Virus record (IMG/VR): IMGVR_UViG_3300018432_000015
Coordinates: 1 to 57,400 of that record
Direction: 5' to 3' (one strand)
DNA length: 57,400 nt
From: a virus
The notes beneath the pieces were generated by a model, which worked only from the letters and a program-made list of their open reading frames with translations, did not search any database and had not been told where the DNA came from. Shown here piece by piece: positions 21,965-29,830 of this stretch; within the stretch, counting starts at the first letter, position 1, and every line of letters begins with the position of its first letter. The translations under genes were made by a program, and so were the position numbers.

Positions 21965-22472
21965 CCAAGCGCTCTGCGACCGAATGAAAGAGCTGGCCGG
22001 ACGCACGCCCGCTCAGCTGCTCGATCTAAGCGACGAACTTCGCCTCGCCAAGTGCACCATGGACGACGTGTCCATGATGTACGACATGACGAAGAAGGCG
22101 TACGAGCTCGCCGATGAGGGAAGCGAGCAGCAGGCGGCGGCGCTCAACGCGACGATACAAGTTGGCGCGATGGTGCGAGAAGTGGCCGAAGAGATCGGGT
22201 GCGTCGCGGGACGCGCTGCAGGCGCGATGGCAGCGGCTCGGCACTTCATCGGCGTACAGAACGTCGGGTTGCTCGTCGCGCAGATGATCACCATCGTCAA
22301 CGACGAGGTGAAGAGTCCCGAAGCTCAGCGGCGCATTGCTCAGCGCTTGAGCGAAGTGCACATCCCGGACAACGGCAATCGCGGCACCACGATCACGCCC
22401 GACATGGAAGCCGCGCAGATGGACGACAGCATTCCGCGCATTGCGTACATTCAAGAAGAGGATGTAGCATGA
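21930..22472 (+). CDS. Hypothetical helical protein, 180 aa
   Basis: Begins MARQLTSGRFLSQALCDRMKELAGR. Helices dominate, with an Ala/Gly-rich central section (GCVAGRAAGAMAAARHFIG). It is the last gene before the fibre region. I do not recognise it. A small terminase role can be neither supported nor excluded. Its stop overlaps the ATG of the broken signal-peptide frame at 22469. Confidence 0.65.
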   Translation: MARQLTSGRFLSQALCDRMKELAGRTPAQLLDLSDELRLAKCTMDDVSMMYDMTKKAYELADEGSEQQAAALNATIQVGAMVREVAEEIGCVAGRAAGAMAAARHFIGVQNVGLLVAQMITIVNDEVKSPEAQRRIAQRLSEVHIPDNGNRGTTITPDMEAAQMDDSIPRIAYIQEEDVA

Positions 22473-22558
22473 CCCCCCCCAAACCAAAACACTCCTGCTC
22501 ACCCTGCTCGTGCTCGTTGGCTCAGCCTCCGCGCAGCGACAGCTTAGGTAGCGGCTGA
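22469..22558 (+). pseudogene. Out-of-frame signal-peptide gene start with poly-C tract
   Basis: The ATG at 22469 overlaps the previous stop (ATGA) with AGAGGA upstream, so it is a coupled start. As sequenced, the tract of eight C (22473-22480) leads into a 29-residue Cys/Pro/Ser-rich product. With one extra C, the frame becomes a typical signal peptide: MTPPQTKT, then LLLTLLVLVGSASA, then Q, followed soon by a stop near 22550. The present state is either a phase-variable off state, a dead remnant of an earlier adhesin gene or a sequencing miscount. Confidence 0.55.
22473..22480 (+). repeat. Homopolymeric C8 tract
   Basis: Eight C in a row immediately after a start codon, at a position where plus or minus one base decides whether a signal peptide is translated. 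Such tracts are prone to slippage. Confidence 0.9.
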
Positions 22559-22621
22559 CGGCAAAACATAACCGAACCAATCATCACCGGATTTTGACCA
22601 AACCCACGCGGGTTCCCAGAA

Positions 22622-25600
22622 ATGACCAGAACAAAAACATCATTCACGACGCTGTTCGCGACAGCCATCCTGTCGCTGCTGTGCGGCCACGCTCACGCCC
22701 AGCTGGCAAGCAACCTGGTTTCATATTGGTCGCTCGATGAAGCCAGCGGCAACGCGATTGACGCGCATGGGGCGAATGACCTGACCGACACCAACACTGT
22801 CGGTTCTGCCGCTGGAAAGGTCGGCAACTGTCGCGACTTTGAGAAAGATGCGAATGAATATTTTTCAATCGCCGACAACGCTGGCCTGCGCACAGGCGAC
22901 ATTGACTTCTCTTTTGCCGCATGGGTGAAAATGGAGTCCAAAAACTCCTTCCCCCAAATTCTTAGCAAATGGGGCGGGAGTGGCGATGCCGAATACGCGC
23001 TTGGCTACGAATCTGGGAGCGACCGACTTTCTTTTTCGGTGTCCTCTACCGGAAGCAATACGGTGACGGCTGTTGCTAACACCCTCGGCTCTCCATCCAC
23101 CGGAACATGGTACTTCGTGGCTGGCGGCCACAATGCGACCACGAACGAAATCTGGATTTCCGTAAACGCTGGAACACCGAACACGACTTCACACTCAGCA
23201 GGTGTTGCTGTTGGCGCTGCTCCATTCCTTATTGGCGAACTGGGCGGCTTCGTTGGCCTGGCAGGCGGTGAGTGGGACGGTCTTATTGACGAGTTGGGGT
23301 TTTGGAAGCGAGACATCCGCAGCGACTTGTCGGAGTTGTACAACGCCGGGTCTGGACGGGACTACGACTACATCATCAATGGGCCTTCATTCGCAGCCGG
23401 CACGCTATCTCTAGTATCTAAAGCAAACACCAGCATTACGGGCTCTTGGACCGCCGCTACCGATGGCGTCGGAACTGTCACCAATCAGTTGCAAATCGAC
23501 GATGGTGGAGGATGGGACGACGTAACTGGCGCGACTAGCAGTCCCGGCACGGCGACGGGGCTGACCGACGCCACCGAATATGATCTTCGCGTTGCCTACA
23601 TCGACGACAATGAAACGGTTTACAGCAACACGGTCACGGTCACGACCGAGGCCGACCCGACGCTCGTTGCTACTCAGATTACGCTTGTCGCCCAAGGCAC
23701 AACCACAGCCACGCTCTGCGCTCATCCGGTCGGCGGCATCAAAAGCGATTCGGCAACCTATCAGTGGTATCGGTCAACCACTCAAGGCTTCACGCCGGGC
23801 GGCGGCAATATCATCAGCGGGGCGACTTCGCGCACGATCTCTGAGACAGGACTAACTAGCAACACGCTGTATTACTACGTGCTGCGGGCGACCAAATGGG
23901 GTGTCACAGTTGACTACCCAGAGTTCGACGTTCTCACTCGTGGGGCCGCGGTTGGCCTGCCAGTTGTGGACGACACCTCTGGCACAAACGGCGTGAACAA
24001 CACGCTGGCCGGAACCGTCACCTGGAATCATACGTGCAGCGGGACGAATCGCGGGCTGTTCGTGTCGCTACATCAAGTCGTCGATCCGGGGGTTCCGGTC
24101 ACTGCTACTTATGGCGGCGTTTCGCTGGTCCCGTTCGCTTGGCGGGCTTACGGTGGCGGCGTTTTCAACATCTTGTTCAAGCTTGTGAATCCGCCGCTGG
24201 GTGAACATGCGATCGTCGTCAACTGGGGCCACGTCGAGGGCGGTTATCAGCCGGTGTTCTCGGCGATCTCCGTAAAGGATTGGGACACGATTGCGCAGCA
24301 CGGTCAGATAACGATCTCGCCTTCCAGCACTGGCGATCCCGTCTCGCTAACGCTGAGTGATTATGAGGCTGGCGACCTTGCTTTAGGCATCGCCACTGCT
24401 GGTGCAAATCTCTTGGAAGGCGCTGGCATGGCGCTGGCAATTGAGCAGGCCAGTGAAAGTTCCGGTGCCTATACGTCTATCGTCACCGCCACGCAAGCGG
24501 GACTCTCTTGGACCGGCACTGGCGGCGGCGGTTGGGTGGTCGTCGGCATGTCGCTGAGTCCGGTTGGATCGGGCGGCACGCGACCCGTGCCGGCCATTGA
24601 GCGCTTCGAGGAGCGGATGGTTGGTGGTGCTGACGGTCAAGCCGCGGGGGCTATCACAGCCTACGACAACTGGCAACTCAACGAAGACCCGAATGAGGAT
24701 GAAGTGACGGATGTGTGGGGTGAAAACGGGGATTACACCTTCTACTACGCCGGGACGAAGGTGCTTTACGACATCGGGGATTACCTCGGAGTCACGACCT
24801 ACGACGAAGGGGCAACCAAACAGTTGTACGTTCGAGATCGGGCATACGAGCAGCCGACTGGGTACTTCATAGGTGGCAAGACTTGGGAAATTTTCACCGA
24901 CTCAGCAACCGTTGACCATGCGAACACGAGCGATGCGAATGATTTGGTGATTGTTGAGGGACTGCGGGACACGCCGCCATACGCAGCAGACGGTCAGACC
25001 GCGCTGGAAAGCACAGCACTCAGCCGCGAGAACGCCTATCACCTGATGTCGCACCTGAATGGTGACATCCTGGGGATCGCGGCTCGCACTACGAAAAAGA
25101 ACGAGCTAATCGCCAACGCCAAGAGCCACATGGTTCAGTGGTTCACGACCCGAACATGGGTTGGGGTGGACGAGCAATTCTCGCCCTTTATGGTTGGGCT
25201 GACCGCTGAGGCGCTGATTCGCCACCATGCAGTGACCAACGATCCTGAAGTTCTGCCACTCATCAAGGCCGCCTGCGACTATCTCTGGGACGACGCTTGG
25301 GACCCCGAAACTCTGGGGATGCTCTACCAGCTCAACGACGACGCGAGCCCCGAACAAGGCGGGCCGCGATACACGAGCGGTAGCCCTGTGCTCAACAACC
25401 TCATCGCCAAAATGTATGCCTGGGTCGCCGTCCAAACCGGCGACCAAGCCCAGATGGATCGTGCCGAGTGGCTGTTTGCCGGTTCTGCGATCAACGGAGC
25501 TTACCTATACGGCAAGCAGTTCAATCAGGCGCATTGGCTCACGCTGGGTTCGACTGGCACGCTGGCCATGCGGGAAGAGTTTTATGAACCGGAGGCAGGG

Positions 25601-25720
25601 CCGCTTCCAAGCACGAACACCGGCGACCGCATGCGCAAACTACTGCGGCCATTCTGCCCGCCTGTCTTCCCGCGTCGTCGCCGTCGCAAGACTGAAACAG
25701 ACACCGCAACTGCTGCTTAA
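22622..25720 (+). CDS. Large secreted or fibre-like protein with LamG domain
   Basis: A 1032-residue protein. Residues 1-26 are a signal peptide ending HAHA, followed by a LamG/concanavalin-like domain (about 28-240: VSYWSLDEASGN, SFAAWVKM and LIDELGFWKRDI are typical). Fn3-like beta domains follow (about 255-430), then a beta-rich part, then after about residue 660 a helical domain resembling an alpha/alpha toroid (LMSHLNGD, AYLWDDAWD-type stretches). The C-terminus is basic (FPRRRRRKTE). Carbohydrate binding or receptor recognition is likely. A Sec signal on a phage fibre is unusual, and the ATG lacks a clear Shine-Dalgarno. The style resembles secreted proteins of Planctomycetes or Verrucomicrobia, suggesting host-derived import. 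Confidence 0.75.
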   Translation: MTRTKTSFTTLFATAILSLLCGHAHAQLASNLVSYWSLDEASGNAIDAHGANDLTDTNTVGSAAGKVGNCRDFEKDANEYFSIADNAGLRTGDIDFSFAAWVKMESKNSFPQILSKWGGSGDAEYALGYESGSDRLSFSVSSTGSNTVTAVANTLGSPSTGTWYFVAGGHNATTNEIWISVNAGTPNTTSHSAGVAVGAAPFLIGELGGFVGLAGGEWDGLIDELGFWKRDIRSDLSELYNAGSGRDYDYIINGPSFAAGTLSLVSKANTSITGSWTAATDGVGTVTNQLQIDDGGGWDDVTGATSSPGTATGLTDATEYDLRVAYIDDNETVYSNTVTVTTEADPTLVATQITLVAQGTTTATLCAHPVGGIKSDSATYQWYRSTTQGFTPGGGNIISGATSRTISETGLTSNTLYYYVLRATKWGVTVDYPEFDVLTRGAAVGLPVVDDTSGTNGVNNTLAGTVTWNHTCSGTNRGLFVSLHQVVDPGVPVTATYGGVSLVPFAWRAYGGGVFNILFKLVNPPLGEHAIVVNWGHVEGGYQPVFSAISVKDWDTIAQHGQITISPSSTGDPVSLTLSDYEAGDLALGIATAGANLLEGAGMALAIEQASESSGAYTSIVTATQAGLSWTGTGGGGWVVVGMSLSPVGSGGTRPVPAIERFEERMVGGADGQAAGAITAYDNWQLNEDPNEDEVTDVWGENGDYTFYYAGTKVLYDIGDYLGVTTYDEGATKQLYVRDRAYEQPTGYFIGGKTWEIFTDSATVDHANTSDANDLVIVEGLRDTPPYAADGQTALESTALSRENAYHLMSHLNGDILGIAARTTKKNELIANAKSHMVQWFTTRTWVGVDEQFSPFMVGLTAEALIRHHAVTNDPEVLPLIKAACDYLWDDAWDPETLGMLYQLNDDASPEQGGPRYTSGSPVLNNLIAKMYAWVAVQTGDQAQMDRAEWLFAGSAINGAYLYGKQFNQAHWLTLGSTGTLAMREEFYEPEAGPLPSTNTGDRMRKLLRPFCPPVFPRRRRRKTETDTATAA

Positions 25721-25736
25721 ACGAAAGGGTTGAACG

Positions 25737-26168
25737 ATGAACCGAATGCACGGGTGGATCGCGGCTGGGATGCTAGCGCTGGCGCTGCTGGCCGCGTACG
25801 CCAGCGCAGTCACGCGCCAGCCTATCGCGCAGTCGGCTGCCGCGCAGGTTGCCATCCAGCGGATGAGCGCGAGCACCAGTCTCGCGATTCATACCGACTT
25901 GGCGTCGTGCGATGCGCTGGACAATCGAAACCTCGCCGCGTGCCGCATCAAGATTCCGGCCAGCGTCACCGCGATCGCGTTCTATGAGTGCGACACCGCC
26001 GACGGGACGTATACTGCTTCGCGCGCGTCGGACGGGACTGCGGCTGCAATCGCCACGACGGTGGCCGGCGACTGGTACGACTTCCCGGCGTCGACGTTCG
26101 GCGCGGCGTACATCAAAGTCGTGTCAACTGGCTCAACAGGCACGGCGATCATCGTCGTGAAGACTTAG
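25737..26168 (+). CDS. Signal-peptide-bearing beta-rich protein, 143 aa
   Basis: ATG after GAAAGGG. Residues 1-25 form a signal peptide or membrane anchor (basic MNRMHG, then a hydrophobic stretch ending AYASA). The mature part is beta-rich with a cysteine pair (SCDALDNRNLAAC) and patterns such as SVTAIAFYECDTADGTY. It resembles small phage-encoded carbohydrate-binding or fibre-associated domains. It lies directly after the LamG gene, and the pair may act together at the cell surface. No specific family. Confidence 0.65.
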   Translation: MNRMHGWIAAGMLALALLAAYASAVTRQPIAQSAAAQVAIQRMSASTSLAIHTDLASCDALDNRNLAACRIKIPASVTAIAFYECDTADGTYTASRASDGTAAAIATTVAGDWYDFPASTFGAAYIKVVSTGSTGTAIIVVKT

Positions 26169-26174
26169 ACACAA

Positions 26175-26345
26175 ATGCCTGACGACGCAGACGATCTCGG
26201 TCTCGCTCTCGAAGAAGAGTCTTCGACGAGCGTCTTCGTGTCGGTAGAAGACGGGCTCGCAGTGGCACTCGACGAGTCCGCTCTAGGCTGGCCGACCACT
26301 CATGACGTGCACGTCGTCTTGTTCGACGTCGAGATCGTTCGCTAG
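26175..26345 (+). CDS. 56-aa protein sharing the repeat of the 27241 fibre
   Basis: A short gene (ATG 26175), very acidic, containing DDLGLALEE, SVFVSVED and DGLAVALDE. These match the D-x-L-x-V-x-[IL]-x-[DE] unit repeated about 22 times in the protein at 27241. It has no strong ribosome site but immediately follows the previous gene. It may be a cropped paralogue, or a leftover or donor cassette for repeat exchange. Confidence 0.55.
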   Translation: MPDDADDLGLALEEESSTSVFVSVEDGLAVALDESALGWPTTHDVHVVLFDVEIVR

Positions 26346-26350
26346 GTCGA

Positions 26351-26366
26351 GGAGTACAATACTGTC
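26351..26366 (+). promoter_or_regulatory. Late-type element GGAGTACAATACTG (26367 gene)
   Basis: GGAGTACAATACTGTCATG ends at the start codon and matches 18 of 19 bases at 40691. TACAAT looks like a -10 element. No -35 is recognisable at 16-18 bases upstream. It may be a late promoter read by the phage sigma factor, with GGAG as a distant ribosome site. Confidence 0.55.
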
Positions 26367-26555
26367 ATGTTGCAAGCCGAACTCCCGAAACTCGAAGTCG
26401 GCGTCCAGTCATTTCGCTGCGTGAAGACGAACGACGGCGAGGCACATCCGTTCGAGATCGTCGAAGGCGGCGATGGCTTGCCGGTGACGATCACGCAGTT
26501 CGATGAGAAGACCGGCGTCGCGCTCGGCCAAGTGGTAACTTACCCGGACCCGTAG
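26367..26555 (+). CDS. Hypothetical protein, 62 aa
   Basis: The ATG at 26367 directly follows the late-type element. The product looks beta-rich (VGVQSFRCVKTNDGEAHPFEI and LPVTITQFDEKTG). No family known. Position suggests a small structural or fibre-associated component. Confidence 0.65.
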   Translation: MLQAELPKLEVGVQSFRCVKTNDGEAHPFEIVEGGDGLPVTITQFDEKTGVALGQVVTYPDP

Positions 26556-26556
26556 C

Positions 26557-26844
26557 ATGAAGATCAAGACTCTCGTACGTGGTTCGGACGGCTCTCGCGA
26601 ATACGAAGCGGGCGAAGTTCTCGAAGGAGACTCGCAGCACGCGCGTGTTCTTCTGTTCAACAACCTGGCCGAACCTCTCGACGAGCAAGCGCAGCGCATC
26701 TTCGACGAGATGAACGAAATGACGGAAGAAGAGTGGGAAGCCAGCCCGCTCAAGTCACATGCGCACTGGGATCGCGGCGACGAAGAGCGCGCCGCGGCTG
26801 CTGCGCCCGAGCCCGATCCGGTGCCACCCTCTCGAAGGAAGTAA
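26557..26844 (+). CDS. Hypothetical acidic protein, 95 aa
   Basis: Starts one base after the previous stop. N-terminus strand-like (KIKTLVRGSDGSREY), centre an acidic helix, and C-terminus Ala/Pro-rich (AAAAPEPDPVPPSRRK), a flexible tail. Function unknown; likely virion-associated by location. Confidence 0.65.
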   Translation: MKIKTLVRGSDGSREYEAGEVLEGDSQHARVLLFNNLAEPLDEQAQRIFDEMNEMTEEEWEASPLKSHAHWDRGDEERAAAAAPEPDPVPPSRRK

Positions 26845-26846
26845 CG

Positions 26847-27227
26847 ATGCCCTTGACGAATGCAGGCCGCGATCACATCGCGGCGGTGGTGCACGGATTC
26901 TCGGGCACCGCGTTCAACAACGCGAACGCCTATCTCGGTGTCGGCGACAGCTCGACGGCGTTCGCGGCCGCGCAGACCGACCTCCAGGCGGCGTCGAACA
27001 AGCTTCGCAAGGCGATGGACGCCACGTACCCGCAACAGGCAGCGAACGTCATCACGCTGCAAGCCACCTTTGCGTCGGGCGATGCCAACTGGGTATGGAA
27101 CGAGTTCGGCACGTTCAACGCGTCGAGTGCAGGCACGATGCTCCAGCGCAAGGTGAGCGCGCTCGGCACCAAAGCGTCGGGCCAGACGTGGCAGTTTCAA
27201 GTCGTGCTGACCTACAGCAACCCGTAA
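26847..27227 (+). CDS. Phage structural protein, fibre-associated, 126 aa
   Basis: ATG after GAAGGAAG. MPLTNAGRDHIAAVVHG followed by YLGVGDSSTAFAAAQTDLQ matches a recurrent phage pattern in which an LTxxGRxxIA start is followed by a GVGxGxTA loop. I associate it with baseplate or fibre-linked proteins. The rest is beta-rich with an FGTFNASSAGTMLQRK segment. It sits immediately upstream of the repeat fibre and probably belongs to the same adhesion apparatus. Confidence 0.7.
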   Translation: MPLTNAGRDHIAAVVHGFSGTAFNNANAYLGVGDSSTAFAAAQTDLQAASNKLRKAMDATYPQQAANVITLQATFASGDANWVWNEFGTFNASSAGTMLQRKVSALGTKASGQTWQFQVVLTYSNP

Positions 27228-27240
27228 GGGTAAGCATCTT

Positions 27241-29256
27241 GTGCCATCGCAGGGACCATACAGTCCCGCCAGCATTGTAAATAACAATACTGGCGGATTG
27301 ACCAACTGCCCTTGGGTCAATCCTTCCAACGCTGGCGCGTCAGACAACGCGTATGCCGAATCGGGAGTATTGCCCGGCGGCGGCACGTTCAGCAACCTAT
27401 CTGACTTTCTAGTCGCCACTGACTTTGGCTTCACAATTCCAACGAATGCCACAATCGATGGCATCTTGGTCGAAGCCGAAGTAAGCACCGACACGACGGG
27501 TGATGTCGTTCGCTTTCGCGCGAATCTCAAGAATGTTGGCGGTGGCAATCGCGACAAGAACCCGTACACAGTTCCAGGAAGCGACACGTATGAGTCTTTC
27601 GGCGGTGCCGCAGACTTGTGGAGCTCGTCGGCTATATATTCAGGAGTGAACTCAAGCACTTTTGGTGTTCAGTTTCAGCTCGCGTCTATTGCCGCTGGCG
27701 GTGACGCGCTGAATTTCCCAGTCAAGTGCGATCACATTCGCATAACGGTGTACTACACCGAAGCGACTATCACCAACAAGAACGCCGCTGACTCGCTCGA
27801 TGTTCAATTCTCCAGTGAGGCAGGTTCGCCGCGCTTCATAGATGCAGATGCAGACACGCTGGCGAGCGCAATCAGTGAAGCAGAAGTCGCGACAGTCAAG
27901 CCGTCTTCGACTGATTCGCTGGCAGTTGCTATCACCGATGCTGGTGCATTCATCGCAAAGCCGGTGTCGACCGACACACTATCTGTCGCACTGAGCGAAA
28001 CGGAAGACGTGACAGTAGGGCCGCTCGACACCGACACGCTCAATGTAGCGATCAGCGATGATCAGGTTGTTGGCATCGACGGGCTCTTCACCAGCACCGA
28101 CGCGCTCGCTATATCGCTCAACGAAGTAGAGTTTGCCGGATCATTCACGCCCGACAGTGACAGTATCGCCGTCGCGTTCAGCGATGAAGATACCGACTTG
28201 CTCATCACGACGCACAAGTCGGCGAACGACACAGTGTTGTCTGAGATTAGCGACGAGTTCGGTCATGACTTTGGACGCGTCGAGACTGACACGTTGTCTG
28301 TCGCGATCACAGAGTCGCAGCTGGCGACCGGCATCTTCGCTGAAGCGGATACGCTAGCATCATCGATGGCCGAAACAATGCTCGCGATCGAGCGACATCC
28401 GGACACTGAATCGCTCGCCGTCGCGATCGCTGACGCACCGCTGACCGGCATCACCGTTCACAACGACGATGCGCTCGGCGTGCGCATCGGCGATGCAGCC
28501 GTGTACGGCGTCATCATCTTTGAGGACGATGCTGACATCGACGTCGCGATCACTGAGACGCTCACGTACGAACGCGCTTGGATTGTATTCGACGCGATCG
28601 ACGTCACAGTGACCGAGACTCACACTACAAGCGTCGATGCATTCGGTGGCGACTTCGTCAACGTTCGACTAGCCGATATGCCGCTCGCGACGCGCGCGCT
28701 CGGTGACGCGGACGCGCTGGCTGTCGTGATCGTCGATGTCGGTACGGCAGTCGGAACCACGCACGGCACAGACGCGTTGGCGGTTGCAATCGCGGATGTC
28801 GCCACCGACGAAGAGATTCCGTTTGTCAAGACGCAGGGCGATGCTCTGTCTGTCACACTCCCCGAAGCCACGGCCATCGCTCGAGAGACCGCAGCCACTG
28901 ACGCGATGGCCGTGGCGATCGGAGAGGTTTGGTCGACTCAGTATGTCGCATTGGCTGGTGCGGACACGCTCGCTGTTGCACTGAGCGAGTTGGCTGCGGT
29001 TTCGCGCGAAGTGACGACAGCTGATGTGCTTGCTCTCTCGCTGGCCGAAGCCACCACGCCGCTCACGCTGAGACTTGTCGGCATCGATGCGCTCGGCATC
29101 GCGTTCCAATACGAGACGCCGATCATCTTTACTGCCGGTCCTGTCGTCGACTCGTTTATCTTCGAGTTCGTCGCGCCGGTCGTTGAAGCTGACCTCGAGC
29201 TCGCGCAACTGTTCAATGCGGATGTGATCTTGCAGGGACCAAGAAAGCGTCTCTAG
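27241..29256 (+). CDS. Repeat-built fibre protein, 671 aa
   Basis: GTG start at 27241, preceded by AGGGTAAG. Residues 1-180 form a globular beta domain (VNNNTGGLTNCPW, ATIDGILVEAEVSTD and HIRITVYYTE). Residues about 185-625 hold roughly 22 repeats of about 20 residues built on D-[TAS]-[LIM]-x-V-x-[IL]-x-[DE], for example DTLSVALSE, DSLAVAITD and DALAVAIAD, separated by variable linkers. Regular short strands like this usually form an elongated beta shaft. A short C-terminal segment ends GPRKRL. It is likely a tail fibre or head fibre. Repeat number could vary by recombination. No signal peptide is present. Confidence 0.75.
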   Translation: MPSQGPYSPASIVNNNTGGLTNCPWVNPSNAGASDNAYAESGVLPGGGTFSNLSDFLVATDFGFTIPTNATIDGILVEAEVSTDTTGDVVRFRANLKNVGGGNRDKNPYTVPGSDTYESFGGAADLWSSSAIYSGVNSSTFGVQFQLASIAAGGDALNFPVKCDHIRITVYYTEATITNKNAADSLDVQFSSEAGSPRFIDADADTLASAISEAEVATVKPSSTDSLAVAITDAGAFIAKPVSTDTLSVALSETEDVTVGPLDTDTLNVAISDDQVVGIDGLFTSTDALAISLNEVEFAGSFTPDSDSIAVAFSDEDTDLLITTHKSANDTVLSEISDEFGHDFGRVETDTLSVAITESQLATGIFAEADTLASSMAETMLAIERHPDTESLAVAIADAPLTGITVHNDDALGVRIGDAAVYGVIIFEDDADIDVAITETLTYERAWIVFDAIDVTVTETHTTSVDAFGGDFVNVRLADMPLATRALGDADALAVVIVDVGTAVGTTHGTDALAVAIADVATDEEIPFVKTQGDALSVTLPEATAIARETAATDAMAVAIGEVWSTQYVALAGADTLAVALSELAAVSREVTTADVLALSLAEATTPLTLRLVGIDALGIAFQYETPIIFTAGPVVDSFIFEFVAPVVEADLELAQLFNADVILQGPRKRL

Positions 29257-29265
29257 AGTACAATA
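29256..29265 (+). promoter_or_regulatory. Late-type element GAGTACAATA (29275 gene)
   Basis: GAGTACAATA overlaps the stop codon of the fibre gene and lies ten bases before the ATG at 29275. It matches the core of the elements at 26351 and 40691. GTAGGATG provides a weak ribosome site. Confidence 0.5.
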
Positions 29266-29274
29266 GATCGTAGG

Positions 29275-29604
29275 ATGGACTACATCAAGCGCGGCGACGA
29301 TTTCCAGTTCCTCGCCAAGTCGGTGCACAGCCGTCGCACGCAAGCACTCCTGCCATCGGCAACGGTGGCGTGGCGCTTGATCACGAAAGGTGGCGCGGCG
29401 TTAGGAGCCGGAAGCACCGGCAACATGACGCAGTATGATGTCGACAACAATCATTTCGAAGCGTTTGTCCCGCGCGCGCTCACGGCCACGCTGGACAAGT
29501 ATGGTCAGTATGTCCTCGAGATCGTCGTCACCAATTCCGGCCTCCAGACCACCAAGCAGATAGAGCTCACCGCTGTGGATGTCGTCCCAGCGGTCGCACC
29601 ATAG
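29275..29604 (+). CDS. Hypothetical structural protein, 109 aa
   Basis: Product begins MDYIKRGDDFQFLAKSV and contains ATVAWRLITKGGAALGAG, then strand-rich segments with KYGQYVLEIVVTNSG. The pattern (GDDF...W.L...Y.LEI) looks like the small Ig-like or baseplate-wedge domains found in phage structural proteins. Specific role unknown. Confidence 0.65.
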   Translation: MDYIKRGDDFQFLAKSVHSRRTQALLPSATVAWRLITKGGAALGAGSTGNMTQYDVDNNHFEAFVPRALTATLDKYGQYVLEIVVTNSGLQTTKQIELTAVDVVPAVAP

Positions 29605-29614
29605 GAGAAGCAGC

Positions 29615-29830
29615 GTGGAAGCGAACATCGAGGCCTTCATCGCCGGCGAGGGCAACGCCGTTACGTTCAGCCGGAACGAGACCGACCATGTCTTGTGCGT
29701 TGCGCGCGTGGGCGAAGAGGGAGCAACGTACGAAGGTGTCGGCAATACACCGTTCGCCGCGTTGTTCACCGCCGCGACCAAGGCACAGCAAGAGACGACG
29801 CGCAGTGCGAATCCTCATCTCGAGCCATGA
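29615..29830 (+). CDS. Hypothetical protein, 71 aa
   Basis: The GTG at 29615 is chosen because AGGAG precedes it by seven bases. Beta-hairpin-like stretches (NAVTFSRNETDHVLCVARVG) followed by a helix (NTPFAALFTAATKAQQET). No family recognised. Its stop overlaps the ATG of the metallopeptidase gene. Confidence 0.65.
   Translation: MEANIEAFIAGEGNAVTFSRNETDHVLCVARVGEEGATYEGVGNTPFAALFTAATKAQQETTRSANPHLEP

Noticed and set aside
21930-22472. Small terminase subunit
   Set aside because: No helix-turn-helix or family pattern can be seen and it is 11 kb from the large subunit; left as hypothetical.
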